A stretch of 6,288 bases of DNA from SURF-24 sp964537965 (GTDB taxonomy: Bacteria > Bacteroidota > Ignavibacteria > Ignavibacteriales > SURF-24). The notes under the pieces are model-generated. The model made no database searches. It had not been told where the DNA came from and saw only the letters and a program-made list of their open reading frames with translations. Of this stretch, positions 1 to 6,288 are shown piece by piece. The translations under genes and the position numbers were made by a program. The stretch is taken from contig CAZIDB010000260.1 in NCBI GenBank assembly GCA_964537965.1, positions 1-6,288 on the forward strand. The letters run 5' to 3'. Numbering within the stretch: the first letter of the stretch is position 1; each line of letters opens with the position of its first letter.

Positions 1-257
1 ATGAGTTAAGCCAGAACTATCCAAACCCGTTTAACCCAAGCACAAAGATAAGCTACACAATTCCGGTTGATAGCAGAGTGACCATACAGATATTCTCAGT
101 AACAGGAGAATTGGTAAGAGAATTGGTAAATACAAATCAATCAGCAGGAAATTATGTGGTCGACTTTGACGCAAGTGATCTGGCAAACGGAACATACATA
201 TACAGAATCACTGCAGGTACATTTGTACAGGCAAAGAAGATGTCGTTAATCAAGTAA
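1..257 (+). CDS. 3' end of a secreted protein with a T9SS type A C-terminal sorting domain (partial)
   Basis: The reading frame is open from the left edge (first whole codon at 3) to a TAA at 255-257, giving 84 residues; the start lies outside the window. The visible part is almost entirely a Por-secretion (type IX) C-terminal sorting domain. It begins with QNYPNPFNPST, continues with a strand like ISYTIP, then VTIQIFSVTGELVRELVN, a SAGNYVVDFDASDLANGTY segment and a basic end, QAKKMSLIK. In this family the domain directs a Sec-exported protein through the outer membrane by the type IX system and is usually removed or replaced by a surface anchor. Nothing of the functional part of the protein is visible, so its activity cannot be named. 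A terminator follows 25 bp after the stop, so this gene ends its own transcript and is not part of the operon downstream. Confidence 0.93.
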   Translation, partial: ELSQNYPNPFNPSTKISYTIPVDSRVTIQIFSVTGELVRELVNTNQSAGNYVVDFDASDLANGTYIYRITAGTFVQAKKMSLIK

Positions 258-281
258 GAAAAAACCTTGATTGTATTTTGC

Positions 282-316
282 AAAAACCCGGTTCAAATGA
301 GCCGGGTTTTTTTATT
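282..316 (+). terminator. Rho-independent terminator after the T9SS-domain gene
   Basis: The arm AAAAACCCGG (282-291) pairs with CCGGGTTTTT (302-311). The stem can extend inward through three more pairs (292-294 with 299-301, one a G-U) to a four-base AAAT loop. The GC-rich core is followed by seven T (307-313) and then more T/A-rich sequence. The A-tract before the stem means it could also work for transcripts coming from the right, but no opposing gene is visible. Confidence 0.9.
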
Positions 317-420
317 TTTAGATTTCTATTAGCTCAACTTTTTATACTTCCTAATTCTACATTGATTTAATCCTGTAAAGTTACCGGCACTTACAAAATT
401 TGATGAAATGAAAATTCAAA

Positions 421-449
421 TTGACTTTATGTATTGAAAAAATTAGATT
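421..449 (+). promoter_or_regulatory. Probable sigma-70-type promoter for the lacI-like operon
   Basis: TTGACT at 421-426 matches the -35 consensus at five of six positions. After a 17-bp spacer, TAGATT at 444-449 matches the -10 consensus at four of six. Transcription would begin near 456-458, giving a leader of about 45 nt before the ATG at 502. The spacing and the operator-like palindrome immediately downstream support the call. I found no convincing Bacteroidetes-type TTTG / TAnnTTTG pair here. The prediction is by eye only. Confidence 0.55.
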
Positions 450-461
450 GCAATCGATTGC
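450..461 (+). promoter_or_regulatory. Putative LacI-family operator (autoregulatory site)
   Basis: GCAATCGATTGC is a perfect 12-bp palindrome with a central CG and contains AATCGATT, which fits the AANCGNTT core typical of LacI/GalR-family operators. It abuts the predicted -10 element and covers the expected transcription start, the usual place for a repressor to block initiation. A related half-site, CGATTGCA (467-474), lies a few bases downstream. The site is 41 bp upstream of a LacI-family gene, so autoregulation is the simplest reading, and the downstream genes of the operon would follow the same control. Confidence 0.6.
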
Positions 462-486
462 GGGAACGATTGCACAAACAATTATT

Positions 487-493
487 GGTGGGA
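487..493 (+). promoter_or_regulatory. Shine-Dalgarno-like site supporting the 502 start
   Basis: GGTGGGA ends nine bases before the ATG at 502 and is the best purine-rich, anti-SD-like stretch in the leader. It favours that ATG over the TTG at 421, whose position coincides with the predicted -35 box. Confidence 0.45.
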
Positions 494-501
494 TTAAGCA
501 A

Positions 502-1509
502 ATGAGGCAAAAGACTTTATACGATATCGCTTCCAAATTAAAGATATCACCTTCCACGGTTTCCCGTGCTCTTAATAATCATCCGGATATCAGTTCAAGC
601 ACAAAAATAAAAGTGAAATCTTTGGCTGAAGAGTATAATTACATTCCTAATCCGATTGCCCAAAGTCTGAAAGTAAACAAGACTTCTACTATTGGTGTAC
701 TTGTTCCGGAAATTAAACACGATTTTTTTTCCTCTGCAATTAGCGGAATAGAAGAAATTGCATACGATTCAGGGTTCACGATAATCTTATGTCAATCCAA
801 TGAGAATTATGAAAGAGAAGTGATTAACACAAATGTTTTAATGCGTCACAGGGTTGCAGGAATTTTAGTTTCCATTTCACAAAGCACAGTTTCCGGTTCG
901 CATTTCCAAAATTTGATTGAACGGAATACTCCCATAGTTTTTTTTGACAGAATATGTGAGGATGTTGTAGCAAATAAAGTAATTATTGATGATGAAAAAA
1001 GTGCATTCGATGCCGTCAGTTATTTGCTAAGTAAAGGTTACAAAAATATTGCTCACCTTGCCGGAATAAAAGATTTAAGTATTTGTAAGAACAGGCTTGC
1101 AGGATATAAGAAAGCTTTAGAAAAATCTGATGTTAAACTAAATGAAAATTTTATTGTCCACGCCGGTCTGCACGAAATTGACGGCTACAATTCGATGGAC
1201 TTCTTATTAAAAAGTAAAAATAAACCTGACGCAATTTTTTGTGTAAATGATCCGGTTGCTATCGGCGCTTTTCAGAGAATTAAGGAAGCTGGATTAAATA
1301 TACCGCAGGATATTGGAATAGTTGGCTTTTCAAATAATAAGATTACAGCTTTAGTCGATCCGCCATTAACTACTGTTGAACAGCCATCGTTTGAAATGGG
1401 GAAAAAAGCTGCTGAGCTTTTAATTGAATTGATTAACAATCCCGGTAGGAAAGCAGAAACGAAAACAATTGTATTGGATTCACATTTGATAATCAGAAGT
1501 TCAACTTAG
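502..1509 (+). CDS. LacI/GalR-family transcriptional regulator
   Basis: This is a 335-residue DNA-binding regulator of the usual LacI length. Residues 5-30 (TLYDIASKLKISPSTVSRAL and onward) form the N-terminal helix-turn-helix. Residues 49-61 (PNPIAQSLKVNKT) are the hinge helix, with Gln54 where many relatives have Arg. From residue 63 (TIGVLVPEIKHDFF) the periplasmic-binding-protein-like effector domain follows. It retains landmarks that often contact a sugar: D149-R150 in FFDR, R198 in NRLAGY, N249-D250 in VNDPVAIGA, then GIVGFSNN and LTTVEQP near the end. The frame stays open upstream to a TTG at 421, but those 27 residues lack family similarity and would overlie the promoter and operator, so I place the start at the ATG. 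It is the first gene of the cluster, and the next ATG lies 6 bp after its stop. It most likely controls this operon in response to a sugar or related ligand; the ligand cannot be read from the sequence. Confidence 0.93.
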   Translation: MRQKTLYDIASKLKISPSTVSRALNNHPDISSSTKIKVKSLAEEYNYIPNPIAQSLKVNKTSTIGVLVPEIKHDFFSSAISGIEEIAYDSGFTIILCQSNENYEREVINTNVLMRHRVAGILVSISQSTVSGSHFQNLIERNTPIVFFDRICEDVVANKVIIDDEKSAFDAVSYLLSKGYKNIAHLAGIKDLSICKNRLAGYKKALEKSDVKLNENFIVHAGLHEIDGYNSMDFLLKSKNKPDAIFCVNDPVAIGAFQRIKEAGLNIPQDIGIVGFSNNKITALVDPPLTTVEQPSFEMGKKAAELLIELINNPGRKAETKTIVLDSHLIIRSST

Positions 1510-1515
1510 AAAGAT

Positions 1516-3231
1516 ATGGCAGCAAAAATTTTTAATGTAAGAAACAAGAAGAATCTAACCGGAAAATATTTTCTGTTCCTGAGTTTATGTTGTTTTATTA
1601 TTAGCACACAATTCACTTTTGCTTTTACACAAAATAGCTCGTCGCCAGATACACTGGCTTTAATTGGCAATAAAGTAATTACATCGGAAAATTATATTTC
1701 TTCATATAAAAACAAATTAGTTAAACTCGGTCTAACGGATAATTTTGAGACTAGAAAAGGGTACCTGTTAAATATGGTTCAGGATGAGGTCCTAATCCGG
1801 GAAGCATATGAATCAGGATTGGATAAAACTGTGGAATCTCAAAACGAAATGGAACGAATTCAGGTTCAGGAATTATTAAATGCATTTTCCGATAATCAGA
1901 TTTCTCCAAAGATTAATATTACCGATAACGAACTAAAAGATTTGTTTGTTAAGGTGAATACTAAGATTAAGGTAAGACATCTATACGCATCAAGTAAAGA
2001 AGAAGCCGGCAACCTTTACAACCAGTTGATGGATGGTAAGACTTTTGAGGAATTGGCTCAAAATATTTTCCAGGACGAGAAGTTAAAAGAAACCGGTGGT
2101 TTAATTGGTTATATAACTATGGATGAAATGGATCCTGATTTTGAAAGAGCTGCATATTCACTTAATGTTGGAGAAATTTCAAAACCGGTTAAGACTGTGC
2201 AGGGATATAGTATTATTAAAGTTGAAGATAAAATTTCAAACCCGTTTGTAACTCAATCAGAATTTCTTAAGGCATATGATAAATTGAAAGCATTTGCCCG
2301 TAAAAGGGCATATGAGGAATTAACCAAAGAATTTAGTCAATCGCTTTCAACACAGCTTAATGTTCAGTTTGATGAAAAAAATGTTTCTTTGCTTTACGAA
2401 TATATCAAACATGGTTTCATTGGCGCTTCGGTTGAGAATTCGTTTAACCTTCCTGAAAATGATCTTGATAAAATATTTGTCACATCGACAATGGGAAGTT
2501 GGAATATAAAAAGAGTGACGAATGAACTTATTGCTATTTCTGAAAAACAAAAGAAATGGATTAGAACAAAAGAGAATCTTAAGGATTTCATTGCCGGTTT
2601 AATTAATAGAGAATACATAATTCAAAAGGCTGAGGAAGAAAAACTGGATGAATTAACATCCTATAAAGAAAATGTCCGGGAGAGTTTTGATTCTTATTTA
2701 TTATCCGTCATAGAAAACAAGATGATAGAAAAGATAAAGATTCCCGGTGATTCGGTAAAAGTATTTTATGCGGGCAATTTAAAGCTTTTCACATCACCGC
2801 AGGAAATTAAATTAAGCTCAATACTTCTTGATGATAAGACAATTTCAGATTCAATAAAAGTAATGCTTGTATCAGGTGTTGATTTTGCACTGCTTGCAGG
2901 AAAATATTCAATTCAGAAAATTCCTGCTGAGCGTGGTGGCGATATTGGTTACTATAAGAAAGACGAACTTGAAAATTTTGGTGATGAAATTTTCAGATTG
3001 AAGAAAGATGAATGGATAGGGCCGCTCTCTTTCGAAGGGAAATATCTGTTTGTTAAATGTACCGGTTATAAACAATCTTCTGTTAAATCATTGGAAGAAT
3101 CTTACGACGAAATCGAACGGTGGCTTGCAAATGCAAAGTGGTATAAAGAAAAAGACAAGTATGTGAATTCAATAAAGAAAAAAATTGGAACCAAAATATT
3201 TTCCGAAAAACTAACTAAAATCAAAATTTGA
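1516..3231 (+). CDS. SurA-like periplasmic peptidyl-prolyl cis-trans isomerase with two parvulin domains
   Basis: This is a 571-residue exported protein. A basic N-terminus and a hydrophobic stretch at about 18-36 form a signal peptide, with likely cleavage after TFA (Ala36). Residues 45-145 resemble the SurA N-terminal chaperone region. Residues 151-238 are a PpiC/parvulin domain: VRHLYAS, GGLIGYI, DFERAAYSLNVGEISKPV, GYSIIKVED. Residues 315-425 look like a second SurA-N-type helical segment, and 427-518 a second, more divergent parvulin domain (IKLSSILL, ERGGDIGYY, FGDEIFRLKKDEWIGPL). The protein is longer than E. coli SurA (about 430 residues), which has a single N-terminal chaperone segment. 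Known relatives escort outer-membrane proteins across the periplasm. The gene starts 6 bp after the lacI-like gene, with a weak AGAAAG site at 1508-1513, and is followed by an outer-membrane receptor, a likely client. It could instead act mainly as a holdase, since some parvulin active-site positions are altered. Confidence 0.88.
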   Translation: MAAKIFNVRNKKNLTGKYFLFLSLCCFIISTQFTFAFTQNSSSPDTLALIGNKVITSENYISSYKNKLVKLGLTDNFETRKGYLLNMVQDEVLIREAYESGLDKTVESQNEMERIQVQELLNAFSDNQISPKINITDNELKDLFVKVNTKIKVRHLYASSKEEAGNLYNQLMDGKTFEELAQNIFQDEKLKETGGLIGYITMDEMDPDFERAAYSLNVGEISKPVKTVQGYSIIKVEDKISNPFVTQSEFLKAYDKLKAFARKRAYEELTKEFSQSLSTQLNVQFDEKNVSLLYEYIKHGFIGASVENSFNLPENDLDKIFVTSTMGSWNIKRVTNELIAISEKQKKWIRTKENLKDFIAGLINREYIIQKAEEEKLDELTSYKENVRESFDSYLLSVIENKMIEKIKIPGDSVKVFYAGNLKLFTSPQEIKLSSILLDDKTISDSIKVMLVSGVDFALLAGKYSIQKIPAERGGDIGYYKKDELENFGDEIFRLKKDEWIGPLSFEGKYLFVKCTGYKQSSVKSLEESYDEIERWLANAKWYKEKDKYVNSIKKKIGTKIFSEKLTKIKI

Positions 3232-3248
3232 ATAACAACTGGTTGAAT

Positions 3249-6014
3249 ATGAAAAAATATATCTACCGATTATTACTGTTAAATCTTATTGCTCTTATGC
3301 CGGGTATAATACTGGCACAGAATACCGGTAAACTTGCCGGAAAGATTACAGATGCTTCCACAGGTGAACCGGTTATTGGCGCTAATATTTTTATTGAAGG
3401 AACAACCTATGGTGCTGCTGCAGACGTAAATGGCGATTACATAATTGTAAAATTACCTTCCGGCAAATATGATGTAATTGTAACTGCAATCGGTTACACC
3501 AAAACAACTATTCAAAAAGTTCAGGTGTTAGTTGATCTTACTACTAAACTGAATGTTAATTTATCTTCAACTGCAATAACTCTTGAACAGGAAGTAGTAA
3601 TTGTTGCTCAGTCCCCGATGGTAAAAAAGGATTTGACTTCAACTGAATCCAGAGTAACTGCCGATGAAATAAGGCAGTTGCCGTTACAGAATCTTGACCA
3701 GCTAATTACGTTACAAGCCGGTGTTAATAAAGATGCCGGTGGAAGTATTCATATCCGCGGCGGAAGATCGAGTGAAATATCTTATCTGATAAACGGAGTA
3801 AGTATTACAGATGACTTCTCACGTTCGCAGGCATTAACAGTTGAAACCGAATCTGTCCAGGAGTTGCAGGTTATCAGCGGTACATTCAATGCTGAGTACG
3901 GCAATGCACTTAGCGGTGTAATTAATATTGTTACAAAATCCGGCAGTAATAAATTCCACAGCAACCTTGAATTATGGACGGGTGATTATCTTAGCACACA
4001 CGATGATCTGTTCTGGAATATCGACAAGGTAAATCCGTTTTCTAATTATAATTTCCAGGCTTCATTTGGCGGACCAATAATAAGAGATGCGCTAACGTAT
4101 TTTGGCGCTTTAAGGAAATATCATAACGGCGGATATATTTACGGAAAAAATATTTACAACCCGCAGGGCAGAAATAAATTTGTTGATGGACAGCTTGTTC
4201 CTAATCCCGGAGATAATTCTTATGTATCAATGAATAACAGCAATAGATGGAGTGGGCAGGCAACATTGGATTGGAGGATAATCGAAAACCTTAGACTTAA
4301 AGTTGATGGTTTCGGAAGCCTTGAATCATCAAGGTACTATGACCATTTGTACAGGTTGAATCCTTACGGAACTATGGGCGGTAAAAGTAACGGATATAGT
4401 TTATTTGCTGTTATAACCCATACAATTTTACAAAATACTTTCCAGGAATTAACCCTCGCCTATAAATATAACGATTACCAATCCATACTTTATGAAGACC
4501 CGTACGATGAGCGTTATGTTCATTCGGATTCGTTAAACATTTCAGCTTATCATTTCCTAAGGGCAGGGACAAATCTTAATCGTTTTGAGCGAAATACAAA
4601 AAGTATAATTGCCAAATGGGATCTTACCAGCCAGGTTGATAAAATAAATCTTGCAAAGATCGGTATCGAGTTTCAAACTGATAAAGTATTCTATGAGAAT
4701 ATTAATTTAATTCCCGCAGTTGATGCTGACGGTAAACAGTTATTTCCATTTGTACCTTATATTCAGGGAATTGAATCCCCGCAGCATGATAGGTTTGAAC
4801 GCACACCATATAAACTCTGTGCCTACATTCAGGATAAAATTGAATTTGAAAGCCTGATTATTAATGTTGGTTTGCGTTTCGATTTGTTTGATCCTAACGG
4901 TAAGATTCCAATTGATTCTGAAGATCCAAACATTTATAATCCTTTCAAGCTCGAGCATATTTATAAAGATAGTAATGGAGATGGAAAGATTGGTTTGGAT
5001 GAACAAGTTGAAGGAAATACTTATACTGTTGCTGAAAAAGAAAAATTCTGGTATAAAGAAACATCAGTAAAAACACAGTTGAGCCCGCGCTTTGGAATAG
5101 CATATCCAATCACTGATAAGGGTATAATCAGATTCTCGTATGGAATCTTTCAGCAGATTCCTGAATACAGTCAGCTATACCTTGGAGATCAATATAAATT
5201 AACTTCAGCGCAGGGAATCCAGGGACCGTTTGGCAATAATGATCTTAAACCACAGCGAACAACAATTTATGAACTTGGATTGCAGCAGCAATTATTTGAA
5301 GACTTTTCAATTGATGTGACTGCTTTTTACAGGGATATCAGAGATTGGATTTCATCAAGCCAGCCAATACCAACTTACCTGGCGGGAATTTCTTATTCAA
5401 AAAGAATTAACCGTGACTTTGCAAATGTTAGAGGTGTTACTTTATCTGTTAACAAACGATTTAAGGATTATTATTCTTTTGGTCTTGACTATACTTTCCA
5501 GATTGCGGAAGGAACAAACTCTTCGCCGGATCAGGAATATTATGCACAATTAAATGGCTCTGAACCGACCAGAATATTAACACCGCTAAACTGGGATCAG
5601 ACTCATACACTAAATGCGAATATCTATGTTGGATCTTCGGACTGGGGCGTAAGTTTAATTTCAACGCTTAGCACAGGTCAGCCGTATACACCAACTTTAA
5701 TTCAGGGATCATATTCTGGTAGAAACGTTTTAACCGGACTTGCGCAAAACAGCCGGCGTAAACCTTTAATTGCAAACCTTGATCTTGAGGTTCACAAAAA
5801 TTTCCAGATTACCGGAGTTGATTTACAACTATTCATAAAAGTTTTCAACCTGCTCGATCTGAAAAATCCGCTTACGGTTTTTGGTGATACAGGCAAACCC
5901 GATTATACAATTCAGGAGAAGACTGTGATTGATTATGACCCAAGCTGGTTTGATTATCCATCTTATTACAGTGAACCCAGAAATATTTATATCGGAACAA
6001 AAATTTCTTTATAG
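3249..6014 (+). CDS. TonB-dependent outer-membrane receptor with N-terminal carboxypeptidase-regulatory-like domain
   Basis: This is a 921-residue outer-membrane transporter. A signal peptide (MKKYIYRLLLLNLIALMPG onward) is probably cleaved after ILA, before Gln24. Residues 28-107 form a carboxypeptidase-D regulatory-like beta-sandwich (KLAGKITDASTGEPVIGANI, NGDYIIVKLPSGKYDV). EQEVVIVA at 113-120 is in the usual place for a TonB box. Residues 128-235 are the plug (IRQLPLQNLDQLITLQAGV, IHIRGGRSSEISYLINGV, EYGNALSGVINIVTKSG). The remainder is the beta-barrel, including SPRFGIAYP from residue 612 and the terminal strand NIYIGTKISL. Such receptors take up ligands with TonB energy. I chose ATG 3249, 17 bp after the previous stop, because the signal peptide begins there. 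A TTG at 3228 in the same frame overlaps the previous stop and adds only seven unlikely residues. The start lacks a clear Shine-Dalgarno. An EF-hand-like loop lies at residues 574-585. No SusD gene follows immediately, so the substrate is open; sugar or oligosaccharide is inferred only from the LacI gene. Confidence 0.93.
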   Translation: MKKYIYRLLLLNLIALMPGIILAQNTGKLAGKITDASTGEPVIGANIFIEGTTYGAAADVNGDYIIVKLPSGKYDVIVTAIGYTKTTIQKVQVLVDLTTKLNVNLSSTAITLEQEVVIVAQSPMVKKDLTSTESRVTADEIRQLPLQNLDQLITLQAGVNKDAGGSIHIRGGRSSEISYLINGVSITDDFSRSQALTVETESVQELQVISGTFNAEYGNALSGVINIVTKSGSNKFHSNLELWTGDYLSTHDDLFWNIDKVNPFSNYNFQASFGGPIIRDALTYFGALRKYHNGGYIYGKNIYNPQGRNKFVDGQLVPNPGDNSYVSMNNSNRWSGQATLDWRIIENLRLKVDGFGSLESSRYYDHLYRLNPYGTMGGKSNGYSLFAVITHTILQNTFQELTLAYKYNDYQSILYEDPYDERYVHSDSLNISAYHFLRAGTNLNRFERNTKSIIAKWDLTSQVDKINLAKIGIEFQTDKVFYENINLIPAVDADGKQLFPFVPYIQGIESPQHDRFERTPYKLCAYIQDKIEFESLIINVGLRFDLFDPNGKIPIDSEDPNIYNPFKLEHIYKDSNGDGKIGLDEQVEGNTYTVAEKEKFWYKETSVKTQLSPRFGIAYPITDKGIIRFSYGIFQQIPEYSQLYLGDQYKLTSAQGIQGPFGNNDLKPQRTTIYELGLQQQLFEDFSIDVTAFYRDIRDWISSSQPIPTYLAGISYSKRINRDFANVRGVTLSVNKRFKDYYSFGLDYTFQIAEGTNSSPDQEYYAQLNGSEPTRILTPLNWDQTHTLNANIYVGSSDWGVSLISTLSTGQPYTPTLIQGSYSGRNVLTGLAQNSRRKPLIANLDLEVHKNFQITGVDLQLFIKVFNLLDLKNPLTVFGDTGKPDYTIQEKTVIDYDPSWFDYPSYYSEPRNIYIGTKISL
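4968..5003 (+). other. EF-hand-like calcium-binding loop inside the receptor barrel
   Basis: Receptor residues 574-585 read DSNGDGKIGLDE. This fits the 12-residue EF-hand/dockerin calcium loop: D at 1, N at 3, D at 5, G at 6, I at 8 and E at 12. It sits in a polar stretch between barrel segments, just before the SPRFGIAYP strand at 612, so it is probably in an extracellular loop. Metal binding is inferred; no flanking helices of a full EF-hand are evident. Confidence 0.55.
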
Positions 6015-6018
6015 AGGA
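6014..6018 (+). promoter_or_regulatory. Ribosome binding site of the last gene
   Basis: GAGGA begins at the last base of the receptor stop codon and ends six bases before the ATG at 6025. It is the clearest Shine-Dalgarno in the window and indicates independent, efficient initiation of the downstream gene within the same transcript. Confidence 0.65.
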
Positions 6019-6024
6019 ATTTAA

Positions 6025-6288
6025 ATGATGAAATTAAAAATACTTTTTTCTTTTCTGTTGCTATGGACTTTTACAATTCCTGTTTATGGCCAGGTAATTT
6101 CACATACTCCTTCAGATTTCAGGGGAGATGTAAACTACAGACGGAATTCTAATGTTGATGGCAATAATATAAGAGCAACAATTTTTAATTCCGGTTACAG
6201 CGGTGATCCTTCCAACAGACCGGACTATATTGAATGGGAATGGCCTAAAAATACTAACAGAATCTATATCGCTTTAATTGATATATTA
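6025..6288 (+). CDS. N-terminus of an exported protein of unknown function (partial)
   Basis: The frame runs from ATG 6025 (a second ATG follows at 6028) to the right edge without a stop, giving 88 residues. Residues 1-22 form a signal peptide (MMKLKILFSFLLLWTFTIP, then VYG), with likely cleavage before Gln23. The mature part starts QVISHTPSDFRGDVNYRRN and has the notable patterns VDGNNIRATIFNSGYSG and WEWPKNTNRIYIALI. From memory, similar N-termini (DGN-IR-T-FN-G-G, then WPK-T) occur in long exported proteins of Ignavibacteria and Calditrichota that end in a T9SS sorting domain; I cannot confirm this here, and the C-terminus is outside the window. It starts 10 bp after the TonB-dependent receptor with a good ribosome binding site, so it is probably co-transcribed and may work with the receptor at the cell surface. 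No enzymatic motif is visible in the portion present. Confidence 0.85.
   Translation, partial: MMKLKILFSFLLLWTFTIPVYGQVISHTPSDFRGDVNYRRNSNVDGNNIRATIFNSGYSGDPSNRPDYIEWEWPKNTNRIYIALIDIL

Noticed and set aside
106..129. Perfect 12-bp tandem repeat (GAGAATTGGTAA twice) in the sorting-domain gene
   Set aside because: It encodes ELVRELVN, which aligns with the normal length of the T9SS domain without an insertion, so it looks like coincidental codon similarity rather than a functional repeat.
408..437. Nine-codon ATG-to-TGA mini-ORF upstream of the regulator, as a possible leader peptide
   Set aside because: It overlaps the predicted -35 element, so it would lie upstream of the transcript start, and it shows no repeated regulatory codons or attenuator hairpin.
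421..501. In-frame N-terminal extension of the LacI-like gene from a TTG codon
   Set aside because: The 27 extra residues do not resemble the family, whose helix-turn-helix begins almost at the ATG at 502, and the extension would overlie the predicted promoter and operator.
3228..3248. TTG start for the receptor overlapping the previous stop codon
   Set aside because: It adds seven polar residues before a good signal peptide that begins at ATG 3249 and has no Shine-Dalgarno in front of it.
3479..3498. Inverted repeat TGTAAC-8-GTTACA
   Set aside because: It lies within the well-conserved N-terminal domain of the receptor and has no nearby promoter; a chance occurrence is likely.
4740..5006. 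Minus-strand open frame of 88 codons, and other short frames inside the large genes
   Set aside because: They are shadows of strongly supported plus-strand coding regions and show no ribosome binding site or recognisable protein pattern.
5723..5730. AAACGTTT, a second match to the LacI operator core
   Set aside because: It is only an 8-bp palindrome deep inside the receptor coding region, does not extend and differs in flanks from the 450-461 site.

Overview
The window looks like chromosomal DNA from a low-GC member of the Bacteroidota/Ignavibacteriota/Calditrichota group. Ignavibacteria is my best guess. The evidence is a Por-type (T9SS type A) sorting domain with the QNYPNPFNPST motif, a TonB-dependent receptor with an N-terminal carboxypeptidase-regulatory-like domain, and a LacI regulator of the style common in these phyla. 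The promoter in front of the regulator reads as a classical sigma-70 type rather than the Bacteroidetes -33/-7 type, which also fits Ignavibacteria better than Bacteroidia. The phylum call rests on recognition, not on a search.

Layout: (1) Positions 1-257 are the 3' end of a secreted protein carrying a T9SS C-terminal sorting domain, closed by a strong intrinsic terminator at about 282-316. (2) The 258-501 intergenic region holds that terminator, then about 100 bp of AT-rich DNA with no feature I can support, then a likely promoter (TTGACT-17 bp-TAGATT) followed directly by a perfect 12-bp palindrome, GCAATCGATTGC, that looks like a LacI-family operator. (3) From 502 to the right edge there are four closely packed same-strand genes with gaps of 6, 17 and 10 bp and no visible terminator. 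They encode a LacI-family regulator, a SurA-like periplasmic peptidyl-prolyl isomerase/chaperone with two parvulin domains, a 921-residue TonB-dependent outer-membrane receptor, and the N-terminus of an exported protein that runs off the window.

Functional reading (inference): this is a LacI-controlled, probably autoregulated uptake operon. The receptor would import a ligand, plausibly a carbohydrate because LacI proteins usually sense sugars. The SurA-like protein may help the receptor or the exported partner cross the periplasm and fold. The last gene may encode a surface partner. No SusD-like gene lies immediately after the receptor, so this is not a textbook SusCD pair. The most notable points are the chaperone inside the regulated operon, the chaperone's apparent internal duplication, the promoter/operator arrangement, and an EF-hand-like loop inside the receptor barrel. 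I see no RNA gene, mobile element, CRISPR array or phage feature.
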